DNA of 64,000 nucleotides, taken from Thiodiazotropha sp040506775 (GTDB lineage Bacteria; Pseudomonadota; Gammaproteobacteria; Chromatiales; Chromatiaceae). The notes under the pieces were generated by a model. It saw only the letters and a list, made by a program, of their open reading frames with translations. It searched no databases and was not told the DNA's origin. Shown piece by piece: positions 44,466-53,774 of this stretch. The first letter of the stretch is position 1, and the number at the start of each line of letters is the position of its first letter. The stretch lies in NCBI GenBank assembly GCA_040506775.1, contig JBEVWC010000016.1, positions 8,556-72,555 of the forward strand. Reading direction: 5' to 3'. A program made the position numbers and the translations under genes.

Positions 44466-46499
44466 ATGAACAACCCCTTGCTAGACATGCCCGGCCTGCC
44501 CGCCTTCTCGCGGATTACACCAGAACTGGTGGAACCGGCCATCGATCAGTTGTTGAAGGAAAACCGTGCGCTGACCGAGAAACTGTTGAATCAGAGCGAC
44601 TCACCGACCTGGGATAATTTCATAGAACCCCTGGAAGAGGCCGATGATCGGCTCAGTCGTGCCTGGTCGCCTGTCAGCCACATGAACTCGGTGGTCAACA
44701 ACGATGCCCTGCGGGAGGTCTACAACGCCTGCCTGCCCAAGCTCAGCGAATACGCCACCGAGATGGGCCAGAACAGCCGACTCTGCGACGCCTACAAACA
44801 GGTCGCCGATCAGCAGGAAAAACTCGACGCCGCTCAACGCAAACTGCTGGACAACGCGCTGCTCGACTTCCGACTTTCAGGCGTCGATCTGGCGGAGGAT
44901 AAAAAGCGGCGTTACAAGGAAATCAGCCAGGAACTGTCCCGCCTGACCACCCGTTTCGAGGAGAACCTGCTCGATGCGACCCATGCCTGGAGCAAACTGA
45001 TCACCGATCCGCAGGCCCTCGCGGGACTGCCGGAATCCGCCCTGGCCCTGGCCAGACAGACCGCCACTCAGCGGGACCAGGAGGGCTGGCTTTTAACCCT
45101 GGAGTTCCCCTCCTACTACCCGGTGATGATGTACGCCGATGACCGGGCACTGCGCCATGAGCTGTATGAGGCCTATTCGACCCGCGCCTCGGAGTACGGT
45201 CCCCAGGGGGGTCAGTGGGACAACACCGAGGTGATGGAGCAGATCCTCAAACTGCGCCATGAGCAGGCCCAACTGCTGGGCTTTGATAACTTCGCGGAGC
45301 GTTCCCTGGCCCGCAAGATGGCCCGTTCCACGGATGAGGTGCTTGCATTTCTCAATGACCTGGCACGTCGCTCCCGTCCCCAGGCGGAACAGGAACTCCA
45401 GGAACTGCGGGATTTTGCCCGCAGCGAGTATGGAGTGACCGAGCTGGAGGCCTGGGACATCGGCTACTACTCGGAAAAACTGCGCCAGTTCCGCTACGAC
45501 ATCAGCCAGGAGGAGCTCAAGCCCTACTTTCCGGAAACCCGGGTGGTGCCCGGCATGTTCGCGGTGGTGGAGCGGCTCTACGGCATCGAGATCCGCCCGG
45601 TGGAGGGAGTGGACGTGTGGCACCCGGACGTGCGCTTCTACGAGATCCGCGACCGCAAGGGTCATTTGCGTGGCCAGTTCTACCTGGACCTCTATGCACG
45701 TCCGAAAAAACGCGGCGGCGCCTGGATGGACGACTGCGCCACCCGCTTCTTCAGCGAACGCATGGATCAGATACCGGTCGCCTACCTGACCTGTAACTTC
45801 TCACCCCCGGTGGATGGCAAACCCGCCCTGTTCACCCATGAGGAGGTGCAGACCCTGTTCCACGAATTCGGCCACGGCCTGCACCACATGCTCACCCTGA
45901 TCGACTACCCCGGTGTGGCCGGTATCAACGGGGTGGCCTGGGACGCGGTGGAACTGCCCAGTCAGTTCATGGAAAACTGGTGCTGGGAGAAAGAGGCCCT
46001 GCAGTTGATCGCCGGACACGTGGATGATGGGCATCCAATCCCCGACGCCCTGTACGATCGCATGTACGCGGCGAAGAATTTTCAGTCCGCGATGCAGATG
46101 GTGCGTCAGCTGGAGTTCTCCCTGTTCGACTTCCGTATCCACCAGGAGTACGACCCGGCCCGGGGTGGGCGGATCTATGAGATCCTCGAAGAGGTGCGCG
46201 AACAGGTGGCGGTGGTGCGACCCCCGGCCTGGAACCGCTTCCCCCACGGCTTCTCGCATATCTTCGCCGGTGGTTATGCCGCGGGTTACTACAGCTACAA
46301 ATGGGCTGAGGTGCTCTCTGCGGATGCCTTCTCCCGATTCGAGGAGGAGGGTATCTTCAGCCCGGTGGCGGGCGAGGACTTTCTCCACGAAATTCTGGAA
46401 CAGGGGGGTTCCCGGGATGCGATGGAACTATTCGTCGCGTTTCGCGGCCGCGAACCTCAGATCGAACCGCTGCTGCGCCATAGTGGAATCAATGGTTAA
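44466..46499 (+). CDS. prlC: Oligopeptidase A (M3-family metallopeptidase)
   Basis: The 677-residue cytoplasmic peptidase has the M3 zinc motif FHEFGHGLHHM near residue 465 and the third ligand Glu about 25-30 residues later in the VAWDAVELPSQF segment. It degrades short peptides, including cleaved signal peptides. The start at 44466 begins MNNPLLDMPGLPAF, the typical family start, with GGGAA upstream; ATG codons at 44409 and 44451 extend it without support. Length equals that of E. coli OpdA (680). It stands alone. Confidence 0.96.
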   Translation: MNNPLLDMPGLPAFSRITPELVEPAIDQLLKENRALTEKLLNQSDSPTWDNFIEPLEEADDRLSRAWSPVSHMNSVVNNDALREVYNACLPKLSEYATEMGQNSRLCDAYKQVADQQEKLDAAQRKLLDNALLDFRLSGVDLAEDKKRRYKEISQELSRLTTRFEENLLDATHAWSKLITDPQALAGLPESALALARQTATQRDQEGWLLTLEFPSYYPVMMYADDRALRHELYEAYSTRASEYGPQGGQWDNTEVMEQILKLRHEQAQLLGFDNFAERSLARKMARSTDEVLAFLNDLARRSRPQAEQELQELRDFARSEYGVTELEAWDIGYYSEKLRQFRYDISQEELKPYFPETRVVPGMFAVVERLYGIEIRPVEGVDVWHPDVRFYEIRDRKGHLRGQFYLDLYARPKKRGGAWMDDCATRFFSERMDQIPVAYLTCNFSPPVDGKPALFTHEEVQTLFHEFGHGLHHMLTLIDYPGVAGINGVAWDAVELPSQFMENWCWEKEALQLIAGHVDDGHPIPDALYDRMYAAKNFQSAMQMVRQLEFSLFDFRIHQEYDPARGGRIYEILEEVREQVAVVRPPAWNRFPHGFSHIFAGGYAAGYYSYKWAEVLSADAFSRFEEEGIFSPVAGEDFLHEILEQGGSRDAMELFVAFRGREPQIEPLLRHSGING

Positions 46500-46604
46500 C
46501 CGGGTGTTTTGATTTGACGGGCGGGCTGTAAAAACGGCACAGCGAGATCTGATCAGGCTGACACGGGACTCGCGCATCCCAAATCCAAACGGCTGTACGA
46601 AGGG

Positions 46605-46635
46605 AAAAAAAACCGGGTGACGTGAAACGTCACCC
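46605..46635 (-). terminator. Intrinsic terminator after the 46.6 kb small operon
   Basis: On the minus strand, a perfect 8-base stem (GGGTGACG / CGTCACCC) with a 5-base loop is followed by GG and eight T residues. It lies 14 bases beyond the stop of the 170-residue membrane protein gene. The prlC stop is 106 bases away on the other strand. Confidence 0.85.
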
Positions 46636-46648
46636 CTGTGTTGGCAAG

Positions 46649-47161
46649 TCAGATGCCGAGCGCATCATAACCCCAACCAACACCACCTAAATCCACTTCC
46701 GGATGCTTGTTTCTGATATGGCGTTCGATCGCATTGATCCGCCAACGGGGCACATCCACCAGCAGCAGGATCTCCCCGTGACGCAATGGCACATTGAAGT
46801 CTTCCGGGTGCACCTGGGGCACCACCCGACTGGCGAAGCGGTAACCCAATGCCAGGCTGGTGATCATCATCGCCGCACAACCCGCCGCCCAGGCCCACTC
46901 TCCGGTCCACAGGGCCAGGGGCAACAGCATGAGCGCCACGAAGAACAACAGCAGTATGACATCCCAAAAGACATGCTCGACCTTGGCAGTCCAGCCTTTG
47001 CGCTGGCCCGGGCTCGCAGGTGGCAGACCTGTGATGTCCACACCGGGTTTGGCAATGGCGTGTATGTGCGGGCGCATGATCCGCTCGTAGATCAGATCCA
47101 TGACCACCGCCTCAGCCTGATCCCGGTCGGGTACCAGCAGGTAGATACGGCTGAGTAACAT
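46649..47161 (-). CDS. Membrane protein of unknown function (DUF1269-like layout)
   Basis: The 170-residue protein has a short alpha/beta N-terminal segment (LLSRIYLLVPDRDQAEAVV ... IHAIAKPGVDITGLP), two membrane helices in the middle (about 68-110) and a C-terminal segment with GEILLLVDVPRWRINAIERHI. The layout resembles DUF1269-type bacterial membrane proteins, whose function is unknown. A small acidic gene (47168-47377) lies 6 bases upstream on the same strand, so the two form an operon, closed by a terminator. Confidence 0.65.
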   Translation of the reverse strand: MLLSRIYLLVPDRDQAEAVVMDLIYERIMRPHIHAIAKPGVDITGLPPASPGQRKGWTAKVEHVFWDVILLLFFVALMLLPLALWTGEWAWAAGCAAMMITSLALGYRFASRVVPQVHPEDFNVPLRHGEILLLVDVPRWRINAIERHIRNKHPEVDLGGVGWGYDALGI

Positions 47162-47167
47162 GTCGGT

Positions 47168-47377
47168 TCAGCCTTCTGCCACGTAGTCTTCCGTGTCGTT
47201 GCCCTGCAGGACCTTATGGTCTTCCATTTCCATCTCCTGGTAGATGCGTTTGGTCTCTTCACTCTCGAAATAGATCTCTACGCCATGATCTCCATCGCCT
47301 TCGTACAGACAGGGGTGCTCCTGGGGGTTGGAGACATCGCGCAGAGTAATCGGGTCAGTGGTGGTTCTGATATTCAT
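47168..47377 (-). CDS. Small acidic hypothetical protein
   Basis: The 69-residue protein (MNIRTTTDPITLRDVSNPQ start) is rich in Glu and Asp and has no signal or membrane segment. It has no recognised domain. Its stop is only 6 bases from the start of the next gene, supporting a real operon. A possible upstream Shine-Dalgarno sequence GAGGAACGG overlaps the expected region. Confidence 0.6.
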   Translation of the reverse strand: MNIRTTTDPITLRDVSNPQEHPCLYEGDGDHGVEIYFESEETKRIYQEMEMEDHKVLQGNDTEDYVAEG

Positions 47378-47707
47378 CCGTTCCTCTCCTCGCTGTTTTG
47401 TCGTACTTCAATCTAAATCTATAGAAATACCAACCAAAACAGTCAAGAAAACCGGCGGGATAAATCTGACAGGGAAATTGGGGGAGTTCCCCGGATCAGG
47501 CTTCGAAAATGACCTGCTCGCGAAGGGCCTGGAGTCCGCATACCCGGGCAGTGCGCGTGCAGTAGCCCGATTCAGCGGATGCACTGCGAGTGGAAGCACT
47601 CATCACTCAATGGTATTGCCTTACATCGCTACCCGTTTTTCACCAGGAATCTGATATCAATCGAAAAATATCACTTAAGCCGCGCTTGAAGACGTTGCAG
47701 GCCGACC
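47378..47707. other. Intergenic region between the small acidic gene and the transporter gene
   Basis: About 330 bases. I see no gene, repeat or strong hairpin in it. It presumably holds the promoter of the small acidic gene and the 3' end of the transporter transcript. Confidence 0.4.
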
Positions 47708-49021
47708 TCAGACAGCCAGAAAAAGATCAAAGAACAGCCAGTAGACCAGACTTGCCAGAACCAGTCCGAACAGCATCACCGGCATTCCGGTTCGCAGCCA
47801 GGCCAGGGGGGTGATCCTTGCTTCGGGCATACCGCTCTTTTCCGACTCGGACACTGCAATGATGTTCGCCGTGGCCCCCAGATGGGTGCCATTGCCGCCG
47901 AGCCCGACCCCCAGAGCCAGGGCCCACCACAGCGGGGCTATGTTCACTCCACTGACCTCCAGGCCCAGGATGATGGGGATCATGGTGACCGTAAACGGGA
48001 TGTTGTCCACCACTGCACTGAGCAGGGCTGCGACCCACATCAGAGCCAGACCGGTGACCAGCAATTTGCCGGGGTCCTCCGCCAGCGTCCCCAACTCCTC
48101 ACCCAGCAGTTCCAGCAGTCCGGAGGATTCAACCCCGCCGACGATCATGAACAGGGCGGCAAAGAAAAACAGCACCGACCAGTTGACGGTACTGAACAGG
48201 GACTCCATGTTTGGTCGCATCAACAGTAAGGCGATACACAACCCGATGAACGAGGCATAGGCCGGCAGGATGTGCAGACTGTGATGGATGAAGAACAGTA
48301 CGATCACCACACCCAGGGCGAAGAGGATCCGCTTCAGGCTCTTCATATCCTTGATCGCGTGGGTATCCACCAGGCTGTGCGGATCCTGAACAGGCTGCGA
48401 CAGGGGTTCCCGGAACAGGTACAACATCATTGCCACGGTTCCCATCCACACCACCAGCACCGGCAGGCCCATGTGGATGAGGAAGGAGTTGAAGCTGATA
48501 CCCCCGGCGCTGCCGATCATCAGGTTGGGCGGATCGCCTACCAGGGTCGCGGCACCACCGATGTTCGACAGCATGGCCTCCGCCATCAGATATGGCATCG
48601 GATTGATCTTTAACAGACGACAGATCAACACCGTAAGGGGCGCGAACACAATCACCGTGGTGACATTGTCCAGTATCATACTGATCAGACTGACCGCGAG
48701 GCTCAGGTAGATGAGCAGCAGCTTCGGATTACCCCGGGCCCAGTGGGTAATGTGCACTGCGGCGAAATCGAATGCGCCGGTGGGTCTGAGCAGCGCCACC
48801 AGCATCATCATCGCGGCCAGCAGCAGGATCGTGTTGGCGTCCACCGAAAGAATCGCCGCCTCCTGGCTGTAGAAGCCGAACCACATACCCACTCCGATCA
48901 TCGCCACCGCGCCGAGCAGCGCCGCGATGGTTCGATGCAGCACTTCGGTGAAGATCAGGATATAAGAGACCGCGAGTACTGCGGCGGAGACCCACATTTC
49001 CTGGGTTATCTGATCATGCAT
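47708..49021 (-). CDS. ArsB/NhaD-superfamily ion transporter
   Basis: The 437-residue membrane protein has eleven or so helices and the ion-transporter-superfamily motifs MILDNVTTVIVFAPLTVLI, MLSNIGGAATLVGDPPNLMIGS, VDNIPFTVTMIPII and LGGNGTHLGATANIIAVS. This matches the NhaD/P-protein branch better than the arsenite exporter ArsB, but the ion (Na+, arsenite or an organic anion) cannot be fixed. GGAGG is upstream of the start. It lies downstream of a CBS gene and a ttcA-like gene, all on the minus strand. Confidence 0.88.
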   Translation of the reverse strand: MHDQITQEMWVSAAVLAVSYILIFTEVLHRTIAALLGAVAMIGVGMWFGFYSQEAAILSVDANTILLLAAMMMLVALLRPTGAFDFAAVHITHWARGNPKLLLIYLSLAVSLISMILDNVTTVIVFAPLTVLICRLLKINPMPYLMAEAMLSNIGGAATLVGDPPNLMIGSAGGISFNSFLIHMGLPVLVVWMGTVAMMLYLFREPLSQPVQDPHSLVDTHAIKDMKSLKRILFALGVVIVLFFIHHSLHILPAYASFIGLCIALLLMRPNMESLFSTVNWSVLFFFAALFMIVGGVESSGLLELLGEELGTLAEDPGKLLVTGLALMWVAALLSAVVDNIPFTVTMIPIILGLEVSGVNIAPLWWALALGVGLGGNGTHLGATANIIAVSESEKSGMPEARITPLAWLRTGMPVMLFGLVLASLVYWLFFDLFLAV

Positions 49022-49099
49022 GGGTTCCTACCTCCTCGCTGGCCCTTGGAATCTTCGTTCCTGCAGGTTCCGGATCGACGCTTCGGTTCTTCGTCCGCT

Positions 49100-49558
49100 T
49101 CAATCGATGCAACATTTCTTATCCACCAGGGCCCGGGCGATGCTCATTCGAGTGACCACGCCCCGATACTCACCCTCATCGGTCACGAACAGATATTCGG
49201 TTCCGAATTGTTCCATGATGGCCAGGGCCTTGATGGAATGAAAATGGGGCGACAGGCGAATCACGTCAGGAAAAATGAACTCCTCGACCGGTCGCTGCAA
49301 CAATTCATCGGCCCTGATGCGGGGAAAATCGATATGTTCGATATCGTCCCCCAGCAAATGCGCACCTTGGAGAATATCGTTGGGGATACAGCAGAGCAGA
49401 AACAGGTGACGCAGGGAAAATCGTCCGTTCAATTCTCCCTCGGCATCCACGTAGGGGATTCCGGGCACATCCTTGTCGACACACTCCTGCATCGCCTCAC
49501 CGACCGTCATGCCGGGTCGCGCCACCCGGGTGGGAATCGAAACATTAATGATATTCAT
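49100..49558 (-). CDS. Stand-alone CBS-pair protein
   Basis: The 152-residue protein consists of two CBS domains (about 13-60 and 95-148; the second with ALAIMEQFGTEYLFVTDEGEYRGVVTRMSIARAL). CBS pairs bind adenosine nucleotides or SAM and regulate partners. Its start overlaps the ttcA-like gene stop by 4 bases (ATGA type), and the ion transporter follows after 78 bases. This suggests that it senses nucleotide state and regulates the transporter or the tRNA enzyme. Confidence 0.88.
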   Translation of the reverse strand: MNIINVSIPTRVARPGMTVGEAMQECVDKDVPGIPYVDAEGELNGRFSLRHLFLLCCIPNDILQGAHLLGDDIEHIDFPRIRADELLQRPVEEFIFPDVIRLSPHFHSIKALAIMEQFGTEYLFVTDEGEYRGVVTRMSIARALVDKKCCID

Positions 49559-50289
49559 GGGGGTGTTTCATCCATCAAAGGTTTCATTGCATGCAGCATA
49601 TTGGCAAACAGATGGCGGTTGCCGCGCTCTTCCCGGGCCAGCATCTGCTTCATGTAGGCACGCTGGGTCGGTTTGGTGAAACAGGCCGGGCAGCTGTCGG
49701 GAATGATCGGCAGTCCCGCCTCAACGGCAAAAGCCGAGGTCTGGGTCTCCCGACAGTAGACCAGGGGGCGGATGATCCGGATATCCCCGGCATCGTTCAG
49801 ATAGTGCGCTTTCATGGTGCGCAACTGGCCGCCGTGAAACAGGGACATCATCAGACTCTCCGCCAGATCATCCAGGTGTTGCGCCAGGGCGAGCACGTTA
49901 TAACCTTGATTCCGGCAGGTGGTGTACATGATGCCTCTTTTCATGCGAGCGCAGTAGGCGCAGAACGAATCCCCGGACATGTTCTCCCGGGCCTCATCCA
50001 TGATCGCCTGTTCCCGGTAAAACCAGGGTACGCCCAAACGATCGTAGTAAGCCTTGAGGGGTTCCGGATCGAATCCCTCCACTTCAGGATCGACAGTGAT
50101 CACGCCGAGATCGAAATGCACGGGTGCATAGGTTTGCAGATGACGCAGTACCTGCAGCAGCGTGAGTGAGTCCTTACCCCCCGACACCCCCAGCAGGATC
50201 CGGTCTCCATCGCGTATCATGCGGTAGTCGGCGATGGCCCGACCCACTTTGCGTAACAGGGATTTGGGAGGTTTGAGAACTTCTTGCAT
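49555..50289 (-). CDS. ttcA: TtcA-like tRNA 2-thiocytidine synthetase
   Basis: The 244-residue PP-loop ATPase has SGGKDS at residues 36-41, a CAYC pair at 110-113 and a further CPAC motif near the C-terminus. TtcA-type enzymes use an Fe-S cluster to thiolate C32 of some tRNAs. The match to the TtcA pattern (SGGKDS, CxxC, LAQHLDDLAESLMMSLFHGGQLRTM) is good, but it is shorter than E. coli TtcA (311) and might be a paralogue with another substrate. The start at 50289 fits the family; the frame to 50331 is an extension. Confidence 0.8.
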   Translation of the reverse strand: MQEVLKPPKSLLRKVGRAIADYRMIRDGDRILLGVSGGKDSLTLLQVLRHLQTYAPVHFDLGVITVDPEVEGFDPEPLKAYYDRLGVPWFYREQAIMDEARENMSGDSFCAYCARMKRGIMYTTCRNQGYNVLALAQHLDDLAESLMMSLFHGGQLRTMKAHYLNDAGDIRIIRPLVYCRETQTSAFAVEAGLPIIPDSCPACFTKPTQRAYMKQMLAREERGNRHLFANMLHAMKPLMDETPP

Positions 50290-50497
50290 GACTTCATTCT
50301 GACATGAAGCCCTGGGATCACCAATCCGCACATGCCCCGGGAATCTGCTTCTAAGCGGAATATAACCCTGAACTCACCAAGGTTAGGACAAGCGTGGGAC
50401 AACTCGGTTCCGGTCTGTGCAACCGTCAGGGTAAAAAACCGCATAACCCGCTCTCCGGGCCGCAAGCCTGATCATTGAACTCATCAGTACAATGCGC

Positions 50498-51493
50498 TTA
50501 TGGCAACAGCACCAGTTTTCCCTGCATCTTTCCCTGTTCGATCAGGCGGTGCGCCTGCGCCGCCTCAGCCAACGGCAGTTGCTGCTCCACATGAATCTTG
50601 AGACAGCCGCTGTCGATCATTTCGGCGCAATCCTGGAGTATCGCCACCTGATTGGCTCTTGCCTGGGGCAGATCCCTCAGCATGGGGGTCAGCATCAGAG
50701 TGAAACCGATCCGCAGATTCCGGTTACGCGCCTCTTTCCAGTCCAGGTCAGGACCGGGATCGAGCAGGGTCACCAGATCCCCGTAATGGGCGGTCGCCTC
50801 GATGGATTCACGGAACACCTCGGGACCCACGGTATCGAGAACCACGTCGGCGCCACGCCCATCGGTAAGTTCCAGCACCCGGGAGACCATATCTTCCTGT
50901 GGATAAAGGATCACCTCGTCCGCGCCCAGTGTCTTGACGAAGTCCCGTTTCTCGGGCGTGCTGACTGTGGTCAGTACCCGGATCCCTGCCTGTTTGGCCA
51001 ATTGGATCGCTACATGACCCACTCCTCCGGCACCCGCATGCACCAGCAGGGTTCGTTCCTCGGTCATATGCGCCCGGCCGAAGATCGCTTCCCAGGCAGT
51101 GATCAAAACCAGGGGGGCTGCAGCGGCATGATCGAAATCAGCACTCGCCGGTTTGCGGCAGCACACCTCCTCCTGCAACACTGCGAATTCGGCATAATTT
51201 CCATGCAGTCCGCCAAGTCCGCCGTCGCAATACCAGACCTCATCTCCGGGTCGGAACAGAGTGACCTCATCACCGACTTCGACCACCTCACCGGCACCGT
51301 CACAACCAAGGATCGCCGGCAACCCCTCCGGGGTGAACACTCCCCGCTGACGCAGCTTGGTATCGATCGGGTTGACCCCGGCTGCCATGATCTTCACTTT
51401 GATCTCGGTGGGGCGGGTGATTTCGGGCTCCGGAATCTCTTCCAAGCGCAGTACATCCGGTTCGCCTGATGCTCGTAACAGGATTGCTTTCAT
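50498..51493 (-). CDS. MDR-family NAD(P)H-dependent reductase (quinone-oxidoreductase type)
   Basis: The 331-residue protein has the MDR catalytic domain (NPIDTKLRQRG, LGCDGAGEVVEVG, GDEVWYCDGGLGGLHGNYAEFAVL) and the Rossmann GAGGVGHVAIQLAKQAG motif that binds NADPH. It lacks the Cys ligands of zinc alcohol dehydrogenases, so it is of the zinc-free quinone-oxidoreductase type. The substrate is unknown. GGAGG lies 7 bases before the ATG at 51493. It is divergent from the OsmC-family gene. Confidence 0.88.
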   Translation of the reverse strand: MKAILLRASGEPDVLRLEEIPEPEITRPTEIKVKIMAAGVNPIDTKLRQRGVFTPEGLPAILGCDGAGEVVEVGDEVTLFRPGDEVWYCDGGLGGLHGNYAEFAVLQEEVCCRKPASADFDHAAAAPLVLITAWEAIFGRAHMTEERTLLVHAGAGGVGHVAIQLAKQAGIRVLTTVSTPEKRDFVKTLGADEVILYPQEDMVSRVLELTDGRGADVVLDTVGPEVFRESIEATAHYGDLVTLLDPGPDLDWKEARNRNLRIGFTLMLTPMLRDLPQARANQVAILQDCAEMIDSGCLKIHVEQQLPLAEAAQAHRLIEQGKMQGKLVLLP

Positions 51494-51727
51494 CAATCGC
51501 CTCCGATGGCTGGTGGTTCGAAAATGACTCTGCCGCCCACCCCAATAGTAACCCGGATCAGGATGGCGTGCAGAACCCTGCCCCGGGGATCCTGTTCGCA
51601 GGCAGCAACACAAGCGGATGAACACTGTCCGATGTCACCCGCAAGGGAACCCGAAAATGCAATGCTCGGAGACAGTGACGTGATAGAGTGGCTCACACCC
51701 CACACCCTCACCTCACAGGAGCGAACC

Positions 51728-52192
51728 ATGGTTGAAGAAGTCGGCAAGTTCACCCTCCACCTGGAACAGGAGGACGATTATGCCTTCCGGGTAAAATTCG
51801 ATCTCAACAAAGCCCCGGACATCATCATGGACGAACCACCGCCACTGGGAGAGAGGAACGGGCCCAACGCCTCCCGCATGCTCGCCGCGGCGGCAGCAAA
51901 CTGCCTTAGCGCGAGTCTCATGTTCTGTCTGGCAAAGGAAGACGTACCGGCAAGAAACGTGTCGACGGAAGTCACCTGCACCATGGTACGCAACGAGAAA
52001 AAGCGCCTGCGGGTCGGCCGCCTGGATGTACGCATCACCGCCGGCGATGAACTGCTCTCATCCCGTAAACTGGAACGATGCCTCGACCTGTTTGAGGATT
52101 TCTGTGTGGTCACCGCGAGCATCCGTGAAGGCATCAAAGTGGGCGTCGAGGTGGTCAACCCGGCAGGTGAGGTACTGCATAAGGCGGAGTAG
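51728..52192 (+). CDS. OsmC-family peroxiredoxin-like protein
   Basis: The 154-residue protein has the OsmC fold with the redox Cys in AAAAANCLSASLMFCLAKED and a second Cys in EDFCVVTASIREGIKVGVEV. OsmC/Ohr proteins reduce organic hydroperoxides. The AGGAG ribosome site is 7 bases before the ATG at 51728; the longer frame from 51506 overlaps the divergent reductase promoter. It is convergent with the Cache-only gene. Whether it is OsmC, Ohr or the YhfA subgroup cannot be settled. Confidence 0.85.
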   Translation: MVEEVGKFTLHLEQEDDYAFRVKFDLNKAPDIIMDEPPPLGERNGPNASRMLAAAAANCLSASLMFCLAKEDVPARNVSTEVTCTMVRNEKKRLRVGRLDVRITAGDELLSSRKLERCLDLFEDFCVVTASIREGIKVGVEVVNPAGEVLHKAE

Positions 52193-52219
52193 GACTTGCC
52201 GTTGCTGCGACATCCGCGA

Positions 52220-53329
52220 TTACGAACCCGGGCGATCCGCCAGACCCGGGACCGAAGCCTCGGTGACCTGTCGTTGCTTGATCGAGACAGTGACACGACT
52301 GTGCGCAACCCATAGTGAGATGATCATCAGCAGTACCGACAGGGTGAGTGACACCCCGCCCCAGAGGGTTTTCTGCGGTAACAGAATACTCTCCTGACGA
52401 GCCTGCAGGATCGCGACCACGAGGCGATAGCTGCGCTCCTGGCCGAAAGCCCCGTACTTGACGGTGCGAAATGTGAACAACCCCTCAGGGTCGTCAATCT
52501 GTCCGGTCTCCAGGCGCTGCATCTCTGCCCAGACCTTCGGATATCGGTCTTTGAATCGCTGATGCCTGACCGATGTCTCGGGAAACATGAACCCCCATTC
52601 CTGGTCTGCCGTGAACCCGCGCAGATAGTAGCCGGAGTCATCCAGCAGCAGCATCCGCCCTTCCACCAGTTGTGCATGTCGCGCCAGGTTATCGAAGATA
52701 TAACTGGCCAGCACGTTGATCACCAGCAACCCGGTACGCTTGCCATCGCCATCCATCACCAGGGTTGCCAGACGCAGCATCGGTTTATAGGGTTCCTCGA
52801 TCTCCCCATGTTCGACATTCAAATCGATGGGTGAGGCGTATATCTGCCCCGGGTAGAGGGTCAGGGCCTCCTGAAAATAGTAACGATCCGCTTTGTTCTG
52901 CAGCATGCTCTGGGGTGTTCTGGAAGCACCGTATGGCGTCAGATTGACCCGTATGCGCTCCTGACCCTGCAGATCAATCAGCCTGACCTGGTCATAGAGT
53001 TGCTTCTCTGCCACGAACAGTTCCCAGTCCGAGGCAATGCGCTGCATTGTCCCCGCATCAGGGTGAGCCATCACCCGCCCCACTCCGGGGTCTGCCGCGA
53101 GCAGATTCAGATCGGCACGTACATCGTTGCGTCGTTGTTCCAGCGCCATCAGGGTGGCATCGACGGACAGATTGGACAAAGCCTGCCAGTGGGCTCTGAT
53201 GGTCGAAACGGAAATCTGATAGGCAAGCCAGAGGATCAGGTTGGCGATCACCAGCATCGGCACGGCGAACATGATGCCCCGCAGCAACACCGGGAGCAGG
53301 ATCTTTTCGGATGAAACTCTGGCAGTCAT
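52220..53329 (-). CDS. Double-Cache membrane sensor without an output domain
   Basis: The 369-residue protein has an N-terminal membrane helix (about 15-40), a periplasmic domain of about 270 residues with Cache-type features (NKADRYYFQEALTLYPGQIYASPIDLN, LLVINVLASYIFDNLA, LLDDSGYYLRGFTAD) and a second helix (about 320-342). The protein ends after some 30 cytoplasmic residues. Such periplasmic modules usually sit in front of GGDEF, kinase or MCP output domains; none follows here (only 27 bases to the convergent osmC stop). The ATG at 53329 has AGGGA at 6 bases; 53335 and a GTG at 53377 are alternatives. Confidence 0.82.
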   Translation of the reverse strand: MTARVSSEKILLPVLLRGIMFAVPMLVIANLILWLAYQISVSTIRAHWQALSNLSVDATLMALEQRRNDVRADLNLLAADPGVGRVMAHPDAGTMQRIASDWELFVAEKQLYDQVRLIDLQGQERIRVNLTPYGASRTPQSMLQNKADRYYFQEALTLYPGQIYASPIDLNVEHGEIEEPYKPMLRLATLVMDGDGKRTGLLVINVLASYIFDNLARHAQLVEGRMLLLDDSGYYLRGFTADQEWGFMFPETSVRHQRFKDRYPKVWAEMQRLETGQIDDPEGLFTFRTVKYGAFGQERSYRLVVAILQARQESILLPQKTLWGGVSLTLSVLLMIISLWVAHSRVTVSIKQRQVTEASVPGLADRPGS

Positions 53330-53774
53330 TCGCATTCCCTGCGCTTTGGTTTCGGAACGACTCGGTGGCTTCACCACAAGACCTGTCTGTTTAAATTACT
53401 CATCTCGCGTACCACCATCCTGTAGGGATATAGCACATGTACAGGATTTTGCAGCCATGCTGATGATTTTCCTTGTTCGTCTGCCAGCATGCTCACCTGA
53501 TCTCAAAATACCCACCCGAGGCTCCGCCGTGAAGTCAGTACAACTCCTCAAAACCCAAGAAAAACCATTGACTTGGGAACTTCATTCCCTAAGACTCGGG
53601 AAATCCGCTGGATAGGCCCAGGGAACCGGAATTGTCAGGTATGACTGTAGCGGTGATGTCGTCCGTACAATCAGGTCGAGCATCTTTGCAATAACATCAA
53701 AAATCCAGGCATTCACCGGCAAACGGGCTGTGTGTTCGGTGAAAAGCCTTATCACAACAACAAAGGAGACTGAG
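53330..53774. other. Divergent intergenic region between the Cache sensor and the rhodanese gene
   Basis: About 440 bases, rather AT-rich towards 53690-53770. I see no gene or palindromic repeat. It should contain both promoters; the rhodanese gene has a strong AAAGGAG ribosome site at 53763-53769. Confidence 0.4.
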
